DNA of 64,000 bases from Arachis hypogaea (lineage: Eukaryota; Streptophyta; Magnoliopsida; Fabales; Fabaceae). Both the position numbers and the translations under genes were made by a program. The notes beneath the pieces are model-generated. The model was not told where the DNA came from, did not search any database, and saw only the letters and a program-made list of their open reading frames with translations. The stretch is from positions 67,599,649 through 67,663,648 of the forward strand of contig NC_092039.1 in NCBI RefSeq assembly GCF_003086295.3, read 5' to 3'. Positions within the stretch are counted from its first letter, which is position 1. The number at the start of each line of letters is the position of its first letter. Below, one piece after another: positions 45,504 through 56,910 of this stretch.

Positions 45504-47202
45504 TGATGAGGGAAAATTATATTTCCATACAAAACTCACCGGCAAGTGTATTGGGTCGCATCAAGTAGTAATAACTCACTTAGAGTGAGGTTGATTCCAT
45601 AGGGATTGATGGATCAAGCAACTTTAGTGGGTGATTAGTTTAGTCAAGCTAACATTGGTAAATTGGATGAAATTGAACTGGCAGAAAGTAAATTGCAATG
45701 AATTGTAAATTGCAGAAAGTAAAGTGGACAAAAGCTTAAAGAGCAAGAAAAGTAAATTGCAGGAGATCTAACTTGCAGGAAGTAAATTGACAGAGGTTTG
45801 AAGAACAAGAAATGTAGATTGCAGTAATTGTAAAGGGGCTGGATGATGGAAAATTAAATGAAAGCAGTAAATCAAAGCTCAGAACAATTGCAGAAAAATT
45901 AAATTACAGGAGAATTAAATTCAGATCACAACAAATTTCAAATGTACAGTTGCAGAAAGTGAATTGTAGAAAAGGAAATTGTAGCAGAAAAGGAAATTGT
46001 AGCAGAGAAGGAAATTAAAATTTGCATAAGCCAAATTGAATTCAATACCTGAAATGTAAAAAATGCAGAAAGATAAAAGTGTATCAAAGAGAGTTTCCTA
46101 CTCTAATCATATTCCTATTACTCTCTAGCAGATCCAGCCTTTTTTAATGAAATGAAACTGATGCCTTTTTATAGGCTTTTTACAAGAATGAAAAATGAAA
46201 ATGAAATTGAAAACAAATTACAATTAAAATGAAATTCCTAATCTAATTGTTTCTTGTGCCTTTGAGTGATGTCCATAAGTTTTGCTTGCTTTGATGTGTC
46301 AATGGGCTTTTCAAAATCGGCCTTGAATGAATGATTCAGGAGTGGCTTGGTTCAATTTAGTTGGAGGCATGGGTTAGCTCCCAGGGGAGTGCTCCGCTTA
46401 GTTAGTGAGCATTGTGCTCACTTCCCGTTGGCCAAGCATGCCATTTTTAGTGTAGCGCTCCCTAGTGCTCACTAAGTGAGTGCTGTGCTCAATATTTGAG
46501 CGCTACTCCTTGGCTTGATGCGTGCCTCCCCCTTCGAGCCTTGGTGAATCCCTTTTTGCATGTTTGGTTCCTTGGTGAGTGCTTTTGGGGCCTTAAAGAT
46601 GCCTATCACTTGTGCTTCAATTTTGTGCCAAATATAAATTGTTATATATCGTTGGAAAGCTCTGAATATCAGCTTTCTAACGCAACTAGAAGTGCATCCA
46701 TTGGACATCTGTAGCTCAGGTTATGGTCCTTTGAAGAAGGCATGGTCATGCTGTCACAAGGCTTAAAGAAATGCCCGAAAATGCTCACTAAGTGAGCACA
46801 GTGCTCACTTCTTTGAGCGCCAGTCTTGCCTTCCCTTGCCTTCCTTGCTTTGATGCGCGACAATGCTCACTAGAGTGAGCAAAGTGCTCGCTAAGTGAGC
46901 GCTATCCTTGTTTTGGCCTTGTTTCCAAGCTTAAGAGCGCCACATTTTATTTTCAAAAAGCGTGGCCTAATGTCCAAAGCGTGCTCAAACTTCAAAGTGT
47001 GCCCCAAAATTCTTTTTTTCTCTTTTTTAGCTTATTTTGTGCTTTTTTTGCTTCTTTTTCTTCTTATTTTCTACAAAGTTTATCAAATCAAAAGATCAAA
47101 GAAATATACTATTTAAGCACAAAAGAATGCAATATTTAAGCACTAATTATCAATTTCTTGTATGAAAAGTATAGAAAAACATGATATGATGACATTTCAA
47201 CA
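45504..47202 (-). repeat. Element C 5' LTR
   Basis: 1699 bp, begins TGATGAGGGAAAA and ends GACATTTCAACA, decayed from ACATGTCATCA. U5 hairpin CTCAC-ttaga-GTGAG (45575-45589). TATAAAAA on minus at 46173-46166. GCTCACTAAGTGAGC-type palindromes flank the shared module (46400-46500 and 46780-46900). Confidence 0.85.
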
Positions 47203-47338
47203 GATACGTGACATATAATCCTCTTATATTTGGGTAATTAGGGTTTTTGTGGCATATAAACTAGAATTGAACATCACCCTCTAATTAGAATTAAGTGACC
47301 AAGGGATTGGCGGTTGTTGAATTTTAGGGGAGACTGAC
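47203..47338 (+). repeat. Element B LTR fragment
   Basis: Matches 26392-26528 of the B LTR in the same orientation, directly against the C LTR. It is read as the remains of the B 3' LTR into which C inserted (GATAC here, GATAT in the B LTR). Confidence 0.7.
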
Positions 47339-48705
47339 GTGTACGCGTGGCTGACACGTACGCGTGGCTTGCAAAACTCAGATGATGCCCACGCGTAGCT
47401 GACGCGCACGCGTGATGCCCAGCACGTGACTTCATTAATGAAATCGTGACTGGCAATTTCTGGGGAGCTCCAGGTCCAAATCCATCTTGATTCTGCATGG
47501 AAAATACCCAGGAATTGAAGGGAGAAGGTGGGGAATCAATGATACACACTATACACACAATTTTAGCTATTTTTGGTACTTGTGTTTTAGAGAGAGAAAC
47601 TCTTACTTCTCTCTAGATCTAGTTTGTTTTGAGTCTCCTTTCTTGAAATTCTGAATTGGGTTTTGTTAATTTCTAGTTTCAATTACTTAATTTGAGTTTT
47701 CTAGTTATGATTTTGTTTAGATCTTGTGTTGAATTCACGTTTTCTTGTTATTTTCCCTTTTCTTCTTATTTTATGAACTATGTGTATTTTGAATTTCCAT
47801 TAGTGCATTGATGTTTCCATGGTTGATAGTGTTATTTGAGTTGTTTTCCATTGATATTTGTTAGTGAGTACTTATAATTTTCAATTTATTTGCAATTTGA
47901 ATATGTCTTTTGTTAATGCATACCATGTGTTTGATGAAATGTTTCCTTTGATTATGGAGTAGTTTTCTTTACTCTTGGCCTAGGCAAAGGGAATTGGGCA
48001 AACTTGAGTCATTGGGTATAATTTATTTGGTGATTTGAGAACCCTAGTGGTCAAGTTGATACCCATTGACACTAATCTACTACTACGTCAATTAGTAGTT
48101 GGATTGGGACTTATGAGTTGAGATTGATCAAGCCATTTAACGTACTTCAAGCTTGGAAGTAGACATTATACATACTTCAAGCATAGAGGTAGACTTAATG
48201 ATCTTGGTTCCTCATAATTGTCAAGATATGGTTATTAGACAAGGATGGTGATCCCAATTCCTATGCCTAGCCAAGAGTTCCTTTTGTTATTAATATTTGA
48301 AACCCAAAAATTCCAATTGCTTAATTCTTGTTATAGTTAGTTAATTGTTTACTTAGCGCTAGAATAGAAGTAGATTTATATGTTCTCTTATTAGCTTGAA
48401 TTTGCTCATACCTTAGTTATTTGATTTAGTTTCTTGCACTTTAAGATTCCTTGCATGTTAAGTTTAGTAGTTTAAATTCTTGTTTATGACTCCCAACCCC
48501 GGAATTCTAACCAATATTGATGCACATGTTTGCCCATTCCTTGTGAGATGACCCGAGGTTTGAATACTTCATTTTACTTTATTGGGGTTGAACTTTGTGA
48601 CAACCATATTAAAATTTGATTTGAGGATCCATTGTTGGTTTAGAACTATACTTGCAACGTAACTATTTTTGTTAAATTCTTTACCAACGATAAATCTTGG
48701 CATCA
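47339..48705 (+). repeat. Element G 5' LTR (left end truncated)
   Basis: Ends CTTGGCATCA before a PBS. It starts abruptly after the B fragment with ACGCGT palindromic motifs (47338-47430), a GAGAAACTCTTACTTCTCTC inverted repeat (about 47590) and the GTGTTTGATGAAATG segment (47930) shared with K and S. Confidence 0.75.
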
Positions 48706-48710
48706 AATTT

Positions 48711-48729
48711 TCGGCGCCGTTGCCGGGGA
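48711..48729 (+). promoter_or_regulatory. Element G primer-binding site
   Basis: TCGGCGCCGTTGCCGGGGA, one change from the perfect tRNA-Asp-type PBS. Confidence 0.8.
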
Positions 48730-48853
48730 ATGGTTGTAACATATTCCTTGATATTGGTTATGTGAATATGTGAATTGTGTAGATAGTTTACTTGCTTTCA
48801 ATATTTTGTTTTTAGTTTAGATTTCTTTAATGCATGAGCTCTGACTCCCAAGT

Positions 48854-50782
48854 TTGATGACTCGATCTCAACCGAACGCTAACTTATCCGAGCTTGATCT
48901 TGAGATTGAAAGAACTTTGTTTCACACTCGACAAGCTAGGCAGCAGTTGAGCTATACGGCTAGTGCTTCGGTCCCTTTTGAGGAACCTTCTGAACCACTA
49001 GGTGGAACCGAGAACGACTTAGAGTCCACAACTTCCTATTCTTCTATTGATACCACTGATACATCTTTTCATCCTACAGGTGAAAATTTCATGGCGGAGC
49101 CATGAAGGATAACCTTGCACAAACAATGGGCTTCGGATCTTATTCTTCAACCATTGCAAGCTAGATATTTAAATATTGATCCGAACTTTAAGTTAAAGAA
49201 TAGCTTGATTAATTTGCTCACCAAGTATCATGGACTTCCGTGCCAATACCCCATCAAACATCTAAGAGATTTTTAAGTTGCTTGTTCTACGGCTCGAAGG
49301 CATGGAGCCGATGAGATTGCCATCATGGTTTTTTCTTTCCCCTTCTCTCTTGAGGGGCAAGCAAAAGAGTGGTTCTACTCCCAACCGGATGAAGTTGTAA
49401 CCGAATGGGATTTGTTGAGAAGAGAGTTTTTAGATAAGTTCTTTCCGTCGGAGAAGACCAACTATATCCAGAAAGAAATCTCCGGTGTAATGCAAAAGGA
49501 CCAAGAGACCCTATATGAGTATTGGACTCAATTCAAGAGACTATTGGAATCTTGTCCACACCATAGATTGGACACTCACTTGCTAATTAGCTATTTTACC
49601 AAAGGTCTTTGTGTGGTGGATAAAAGATTGCTCACCGCTTCTAGCGGTGGTTCCCTTTCCAAAAACAAGACGGCGGTGGAAGCTTGGTGCTTGATAAATG
49701 ATGTCGCCGAGGGTACACAACATGTAAAGGTGAGGAACAACCCCCTCAAGGGTGTGGTGGAAGCACCTCCTTCCGAATCAACTTTGACCAAAGTGCTTAG
49801 GGACATGACCACTCTCCTCACGGAGATGCGCAAGGAACAAAAGGAATTCTACTCCATCCAAGCCGTCCAAGCCCCAACCCAAATCCTCCAAATCGAAGGG
49901 CCTCCTGGAGTATGTGGATTATGTTGTAGTACCACTCATTACACCGACCAATGCCACCAAGTTCAAGAGGATTATACCCTTGCAGTAGCAAATGTGAACT
50001 ACAACAACCGTCCACCCTATCAATCTCAAGGCTAAAACAATTACTCTTATAGTAACAGTTCCAACCAAAAGTGGAGGGACAATGCACAAGGGAACAATCA
50101 AAACCAAAGATGGAACAATTCCTCTTCTCACCAAATCCACCAATCTTCATCCCAATATCACAAGAACAACCATCAAGCCAGCCAAAACCATAACCAATCA
50201 TACCAAGCATCTCACCAAAAGCAAAACAACCACTCTAGATATCAAGCACCACACCAAAGACAACAATCCAACCAATTATCTTCCTCTTCTACCAACCAAA
50301 TTGATGATTCTAATTGTGCACTCTACCATGAGCAAGAAAGACTTAGAATTATAGTAGAAAAACATGAAGAGAACAATAAGACTCAATTTGGTAACATAAA
50401 TGCTCAATTGTCCAACATCACTGAAATGCTTTCAAGGATGTCTTTACCTCCCTCCAACAACACCAATCAAGCCTCAACCTCTTCTAGCCTTCCACCCCAA
50501 CCCCTTCAGAACCCAAAGGGCGGTCTCAACACCATCACTCTACAGTCGGGGACTACATTGGAGGAGATACCTCCTAGGACCATGGAAGACATTCATGAAG
50601 AGGAAGTGGTTGTTGAAGTTCCACATGAAGAAGAGGAGGTAGACACAAAGCAAGAGGAAGAAGAGGTGAGTCCAAAGGAACCCAAGAAGGAGGCCATAAT
50701 GGATGAATCCATTCCTATCCTATTCCCTTCCATGGTAAAGAAGGCCAAGAAAACTCCGGAGTTTGATCCCAACATGCTTTAA
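48854..50782 (+). pseudogene. Element G Gag pseudogene with CCHC zinc knuckle
   Basis: Starts MMTRSQPNANLSELDLEIE. The capsid region reads PFSLEGQAKEWFYSQPDEVVTEW, FLDKFFPSEKTNYIQKEI and TLYEYWTQFKRLLESCPHH (49330-49560). A zinc knuckle C-x2-C-x4-H-x4-C lies at about 49912-49953. An Asn/Gln/Ser-rich linker and an LQSGTTLEE segment (about 50540) follow. In-frame stops are at 49103, 49274, 50033 and 50780. Function in an intact copy: capsid assembly and RNA packaging. It is diverged from the A/H Gag. Confidence 0.85.
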
Positions 50783-51394
50783 GTATTCAAGAAGGTTGAG
50801 GTAACCATTCCACTTCTTGATGCCATTCAACGAATTTCGAAATATGCTTAGTTTTTAAAGGACTTGTGCACACAGAAAGATAGGATTGGTGAGTTGGAAA
50901 CATTGTCATTGGGTAGTTCTATTTCTTCATTGATGAAGTCTATTCCAGAAAAGTGTAGTGACATCGGACCATGTTTAGTGGCGTGTTGGATTAGTGGAGT
51001 TGCATTTTATGATTGCGTGTGCGATTTAGGGGCTTGTCTAAGTATCATGCCACTTTCTATATTTGCAAGGTTGAATTTAGCTCCATTGAAAAGGTCAGTC
51101 GCCAAATTTGTTTTAGCCGATAAGAGTGTAATCACCATAGTAGGGATAGCGGAAGATGTGCTTGTGATAATCAAGGATTTAGTGTTTCCGGTTGATTTCT
51201 ATATCCTTGAAATGCCTTTGATTGATAATGGAAGTTCTTCCTCCATTTTGCTTGGTAGAACTTTCTTGAAGACCTCTAAATTTAAATTGGATGCCTTTAT
51301 CGACACATACCCTTTTGAGGTAGATGACAAGACCATCAAGTTTAACTTGGAAGAGACTATGAGACATCCACTTGAAGAGCACTCCAGTTTCTGA
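50783..51394 (+). pseudogene. Element G protease region
   Basis: Contains the aspartic protease motif DLGACLSIMPLSI (about 51028-51065) and SSSSILLGRTFLKTSKFKLDA (about 51232-51290), the flap-distal ILG motif. Stops at 50849 and 51392. The D-L-G-A form is usual for this lineage. Confidence 0.75.
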
Positions 51395-52746
51395 TGTGAT
51401 GTGATTGATGAGGTAGAAGTGAAGATACAAAGGGAAGATCAAAACAAGTTGTACTATCTTGTTGTTGAAGAGAAGGATAAACATGAGGATGAACAAAAGA
51501 AAGTTGAGGAGAATCAGCTTCATGATCTTGGTGAAAAGGAACCTCAACTTGAAGCGAAAAGTGAATTAAAGTCTCTACCTTCTCATTTGAAGTATGCATT
51601 CCTTGAAGACAACCAAAGGTTTCTAGTAATCATTTCTACTGAGCTCTCTAGCCAAGAAGAGGAGAATCTCCTAGAGGCCCTAAGGAAGCATAAGAAAGCA
51701 ACTGGTTGGAGCTTGGCCAACATTATGGGGATTGACCCTCGTATGTGCATGTATCGAATCTTTCTCCAAGAGGGAGCTCGGATGCTTAGACAACCTCAAA
51801 GGAGGCTCAACCTCACTATTCTTGATGTGGTGAAAAAGGAAGTCACAAGGCTACTTGATGCGGGTAATATCTATCCGATTTTCGACAGTTAGTGGGTGAG
51901 CCCAGTTCAAGTTGTTCCAAAGAAATCAAGAATCGCTGCTATCAAGAAGGATGATGGTGAAGAGGTCACCACAAGAGTGCAAAATGCTTGGCGTGTATGG
52001 ATTGATTATAGGAAGTTGAATGCCGCAACAAGGAAAGACCATCACCCTTTGCCAGTCATTGACCAGATGTTGGACCGACTTGCAGGTAAATCTCATTACT
52101 GCTTTCTTGATGGTTTTACTGGCTACTTCCAGATACATATTGCTCCTGAGGATCAGGAAAAGACTACCTTTACTTGTCCCTTTGGCACCTTTGCTTACAA
52201 AAGAATGCCATTTGGGTTATGCAATGCATTTGCCACTTTTCAGCGGTGCATGACTAGTGTCTTTTCCGATCTTATGGAGACTTGTCTGGAAGTCTTTATA
52301 GTTGATTTCAGTGTATATAGGACTTCTTTTGATAGTTGTTTAGAGAACTTGGCCAAGGTCTTGGAGATGTGTGTTATCACTAACCTTGTCCTTAATTTTG
52401 AAAAATGTCTCTTCATGGTGAGACAAGGCATAGTCTTAGGACACAGTTTCTGATAAGGGCATTTCTGTGAACCCGACCAAGGTTGATGTCATTACCAGTT
52501 TACCTCACCCCTCTTCTTTGAGGGAGGTCCGTTCTTTTTTGGGGCATGCAGGATTCTATAGGTGCTTTATCAAGAATTTTAGCAAGATTGCATTGCCGTT
52601 ATTGTGCCTACTCCAAGAGGACGTAGACTTTGAGTTTGATAGTCCTTGTGCAGAAGCATTTGAGGAGTTGAGGAGAGCTCTTACCACGACACCAATTGTG
52701 AGGGGCCCTGACTGGACGCAGCCGTTTGAGATCATGTGCAACGCGT
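51395..52746 (+). pseudogene. Element G reverse transcriptase, inactivated
   Basis: The pre-RT linker LKSLPSHLKYAFLEDN (51570-51610) leads into RT: SPVQVVPKK, RVWIDYRKLNAATRKDHHPLPVIDQML, YCFLDGFTGYFQI, FTCPFGTFAYKRMPFGLCNA. The YxDD-type motif reads FIVDF, with Val at 52303-52305 in place of the first catalytic Asp. A TAG at 51890 and a small deletion near 52442 (after VLGH) break the frame. The RT end (NPTKVDVI..LREVRSFLGHAGFYR) follows, and the gene is cut at 52746 by solo LTR S2. Confidence 0.85.
52742..52746. repeat. Target-site duplication CGCGT, left copy
   Basis: Recurs at 54317-54321; the RNase H frame continues across the pair. Confidence 0.9.
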
Positions 52747-54316
52747 TGATAAACCCCATTTGTAGGGTTTATCTTATGCTTGATTTAGGAGATTTTATAA
52801 CCTTTTACCCACATTTATTCAATGAAATAGCATGGTTTTATAACTTCTCCCTTAATTGTGCTTAAGAGTGAAAACATGTTTTTTAGGTCTTAAAATAGCT
52901 AAATTTAATTCACCTTGATTCCATTAGATGCCTTGATATGTTTGTTAAGTGATTTCAGATTTAGGAGGCAAAGATTGGATCAAGGGAATGAAGGAAAAGC
53001 ATGTAAAAATGGAGAACTCATGAAGAGATGTAGGAATCACAAAAGCTGTCAAGCCAACCTCTTCGCACTTAATCGACCATAACTTGAGCTATAGAGGTCC
53101 AAATGATGCGGTTCTCATTGGGTTGGAAAGCTAACATCCGGGGCTTCGAAATGATATAAGATTTGCCATAGTTGCTACACGTATGGTGATGCGCACGTGC
53201 ACTGTACGCGCACACATCGTTGCTGCCATATGATCCACTTAAAGCAATACGTGGCCAGCAAATTCTAAAGCCTTGTGGGTCCAATCCAACTCATTTCTGA
53301 TGCTATTTAAGCCAAGGATTGAAGGGGAATCCATATACTTTTACACTTAGTTACCATTAGTTTAGTTTAGCTTAGTTTAGTAGTTAGAGTTAGTTTCTAG
53401 AGAGAGAAGTTCTCACTTCTCTCTAGAATTAGGATTAGGTTAAGATTAGAATTTCTAGATCTAGGTTTTAATTCATGTTCTCTTCTACTTCTACCTTTCA
53501 ATTCCTTGTTATTACATTCATTCTTCTTCTATTCTTTTGTTGTAATTTCCTTTATGTTGTTCCTATACTTTGTTGTTGATCTACTCTTGTTCCTTCCATT
53601 CTCTTTCCATTCAATTCAAGGTAATTCATAATAAATATGTTTCTTTTGATTGTTGTTGTTAATTCTTTTCAATAATTGTTGTTAGATTCCATTCTTTTTG
53701 TCAATTTACTTTGCTTTTCTTTTGTACCTTCCAAGTGTTTGATGAAATGCTTGGTTGGATTTTAGTGTAGCTTTTGTTTTTCTTGGCTTTGGTAGAGTAA
53801 TTAGTGACTCTTGAGTTATCTAATCCCTTTGTTGATTGATAATTAGAAGTTGCTAATTGATTTGAATGCCTCTAAAGCTAGTCTTTCCTTTAGGAGTTGA
53901 TTAGGACTTGAGAAATCAAATTGATTCATCCACTTGATTTTCCTCCTTAGTTAGAGGTTAACTAAGTGGTAGCAATGAATAAATTGTGGTCACAATTGAG
54001 GAGGATAACTAGGATAGGATTTCTAGTTCTCATATCTTGCCAATAGCTTTGTTAGTTGTTAGTTTATTTTCTTTGCCATTTATATTTCTTGTCTAAAATC
54101 TCAAAAACCCCAAAATAACTCATAACCAATAACAAGACACTTTATTGTAATTCCTAGGGAGAACGACCCGAGGTTCAATACTTCGGTTTATAAATTTAGG
54201 GTTTGTTTTAGTGACAAACAACTTTTTGTATGAAAAGATTATTGTTTGGTTTAGGAACTATACTTGCTATGAGAATTCATTTGTGAAATTCTAAACCATC
54301 AAAAATCCAATCATCA
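52747..54316 (+). mobile_element. Solo LTR S2 inserted in element G RNase H
   Basis: 1570 bp, begins TGATAAACC and ends CCAATCATCA, perfect TSD CGCGT. Same family as 1229-2640 in opposite orientation. It contains a decayed shared module (53080-53160), a GAGAGAAGTTCTCACTTCTC inverted repeat (53399-53425) and the hairpin CCGAGGT-tcaat-ACTTCGG (54168-54186) near its end. Confidence 0.92.
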
Positions 54317-54321
54317 CGCGT

Positions 54322-54648
54322 CAAATCATGCCGTAGGTGCCGCGCTTGCATAGCAAGATGGTAAGCTCCCTTACATTATTGCTTATTCCTCAAAGACATT
54401 GGATGAGGCACAATCCAATTATACCACTACGGAAAAAGAGCTTTTAGCAATTGTTCATGCATTGGATAGATCTTACTTGCTAGTCTCGAAAATAATGGTA
54501 TATACAGATCATGCAGCTTTAAAGTATTTGTTGACAAAGAATGAGTCGAAACCTAGGCTTATACGTTGGATCTTGCTCTTGCAAGAGTTTGACATTGAGA
54601 TTAGGGATCAAAGTGGGTCACAAAATTTAGTTGCGGACCATCTGAACC
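54322..54648 (+). pseudogene. Element G RNase H remainder
   Basis: Continues the RNase H domain after the solo LTR: ...VGAALA, a TAG at 54351, then [49 protein letters not shown] and NLVADHL. The first catalytic Asp of the MCDAS-type motif is Asn (MCNA before the insertion). Cut at 54649 by the LTR of element H; integrase is missing. Confidence 0.85.
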
Positions 54649-54965
54649 TGATGCAATTGCATATTTGTTATATTAGCTAGTTAGTTTAGTTGGTTTTAGC
54701 TTAATTTCACTCATTTTCTCTAAATAAACAAGTCCTTTTATGAGTTTTATCTTCATGCATGAGAACACCAAGGAACATGTTGATGCTAGCCAAATTCATG
54801 CAAATGATTTAAAGAATACATACATGAATGAGTATGAATGAATCTCATGAAATTTATTGCATGAATTGGTAAGACTTTGAAGCTATTTCCTTTGTTGATG
54901 ATAGGTGATGAAACAAGGAAGCATGGAAGCAAGAATGATGCAAGCTGGGCAAGAAGAAAAAAAAA

Positions 54966-55260
54966 GTTGTTGGCGTTGCCAACTTGGGAAAAGGGGGCGT
55001 TATTGAAGGCAACGCCAGGCAGCCTTGCAAGAAGTTGGCGTTGCCAACTTGGGAAAAGGGGGCGTTGTTGAAGGCAACGCCAGGCAGCCCTGGAGAAGCA
55101 CAAGTTGGCGTTGCCAACTTGGAGAATGGAGGGCGTTGTTGAAGGCAACGCCAGGCAGCCCTGGAGAAGCAAAGTTGGCGTTGCCAACTTGAAGAATAGG
55201 CTGCGTTGTTGAAGGTAACGCCAGGCAGCCTTGGAAGAGAAGTTGGCGTTGCCAACTTGG
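54966..55260 (+). repeat. Tandem array, unit about 60-67 bp, in element H U3
   Basis: Five copies of a unit made of AGTTGGCGTTGCCAACTT, a spacer, GGGCGTT(A/G)TTGAAGG and CAACGCCAGGCAGCC. Confidence 0.8.
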
Positions 55261-55649
55261 AGAAAGGAGTGAGTTACTATGGACAACGCACACAAGCAAG
55301 GAACTTGGGCCATGAAGGAGCTTCGAGGGCGTTGCCAACGCCAGGAACCATAGGCGTGTCCCTAGGCAACGCCACACAAACAAGGAACTTTGCCCAGCCA
55401 GGAAGCTCGAGCACGTTGCCAACGTGCTACTTCACTGGCGTTATTCAAGGCAACGCCAAGCAACAAGAATGAAGCCTTGAAGAGGAGCTCGAGGGCGTTG
55501 CCAACGCCAAGAACCATAGGCGTTATTCAAGGCAACGCCAAGCAACTTTGGCACCATAGGAAACAACCTCGAGCACGTTGCCAACGCCACTATCATTGGC
55601 AACGCCAGAAATGGTTGCTTGGCTAGGCACCAAGTCTTGGGTGCCAACC

Positions 55650-55773
55650 AAGTTGCCAACGCCAGAATGTGCTGCCAGCCAAGTTGCCAACGCCAGAATG
55701 TGCTGCCAGCCAAGTTGCCAACGCCAGAATGTGCTGCCAGCCAAGTTGCCAACGCCAGAATGTGCTGCCAGCC
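55650..55773 (+). repeat. 31-bp minisatellite, four units
   Basis: Four identical units starting AAGTTGCCAACGCCAGAATG at 55650, 55681, 55712 and 55743. Identity between units suggests recent expansion. Confidence 0.9.
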
Positions 55774-55819
55774 AAGTCTTGGTGCCAATCAAGTTGCCAA
55801 CGCCAAGTCTTGGTGCCAA

Positions 55820-55912
55820 CCACGTTGCCAACGCCAGGAAGCCTTGCCAACCACGTTGCCAACGCCAGGAAGCCTCGCCAACCACGTTGCCAACGCCAGG
55901 AAGCTTTGCCAG
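55820..55912 (+). repeat. 31-bp minisatellite variant, three units
   Basis: Three near-identical 31-bp units starting CCACGTTGCCAACGCCAGG at 55820, 55851 and 55882. Same period as the preceding array with a different spacer. Confidence 0.88.
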
Positions 55913-56902
55913 CCACGTTGCCAACGTGGGAAGCAATGTTTAGAGCCTTGAAGAAGCATCGAGCACGTTGCCAACTCAAGAAAACATTGGCGTGTTTAGC
56001 AACAACCCCAGGAAGCTTTGGATGGTAAAGAAAGAAGGCAGCACGTTGCTAACTTGGAATATAGGGGCGTTATCCACAACAACTCCAACAAGGCAGCCTG
56101 ACCATGTCCTCTTCAATGGAAGATATCTTGAGCTACAGAGATCCAAATTGAGTGCTTCCAGTTGCGTTGGAAAGCTAACATGCATAGCTTTCCAACCATA
56201 TATAATAGTCTATGGTGGAGCACAAAATTGAAGCCAAACCAGAGTCATCTTTAGGCCCTAAAAACAAGAACATGAAGTTGAAATTCAAGAAGGCTAGAGA
56301 TGAGCCCTGGAGGGGGGCACGAGCACGTTGCCAACGTGCTAGCAAGGGGGCGTGTTTTGCAACAACGCCAGCCCCAAGTCCCTGCCTTGGGAGGTTAGGC
56401 ACGGGCACGTTGCCAACTTGGGAGTGAAGGTGCGTTTTTGGCAACAACTTGGCAGCTTAACCTTACCTTCTTTGAGGAAGCATAACTTGAGCTAGGAAAG
56501 TCCAATTGAGGTGATTCCAGTGGCATTGGAAAATAGACATCAAGAGCTTTCCAATGATGTATAATAGTCCATATTGAAGCAGAAGGTTGACACTCAAATT
56601 CTGGGCTACATTTAGCATGAAAGTAGAGCCAAGAAGAGGAAAAGCAAGTTGTTAGCAACAACTTGGGCTAGCAACGCCCAAGTCTCAAACTTCACTTCCA
56701 GGAAATTGTGATGCACGTTGCCAACGTGCATTAAGGCCAGCGTTATTGACAAAAGCGCCAAGCCAACGGGCCAGAAGCATGATGAATGAACTCTTCCTTT
56801 CCAAGTCTAGCAACACTTCTTCCAATTGAGCCAAGAATTCAACAAAGAGGAAGCCCATATTGCTAACCCAATTCAAGATCTTTGAAAGAGTTTTAGGAGT
56901 AA

Positions 56903-56910
56903 TATAAATA
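56903..56910 (+). promoter_or_regulatory. Element H LTR TATA box
   Basis: TATAAATA about 330 bases after the second copy of the shared U3 module. Confidence 0.5.

Larger units (their letters stand above)
28867..47202 (-). mobile_element. Element C: non-autonomous LTR retrotransposon, host of nested insertions
   Basis: Minus-oriented element. Its 3' LTR fragment (28867-29981) and 5' LTR (45504-47202) are separated by an internal region that is interrupted by D (30885-37863), solo LTR F (38487-40023) and E (41467-45247). With these removed the order is PBS, single ORF, hairpin pair, 3' UTR, PPT, LTR, the same plan as D. The left LTR lacks about the first 610 bases present in the right one, so its outer end was lost by deletion. 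Confidence 0.8.

Noticed and set aside
54966..55912. Regular repeats considered as a CRISPR array
   Set aside because: Units are tandem without unique spacers, lie within a plant LTR, and have no cas context.
55441..55979. Several overlapping minus- and plus-strand open frames of 60-137 codons over the element H LTR
   Set aside because: They are produced by the 31-bp and related GC-rich repeats, are open in several frames at once, and lie in U3.
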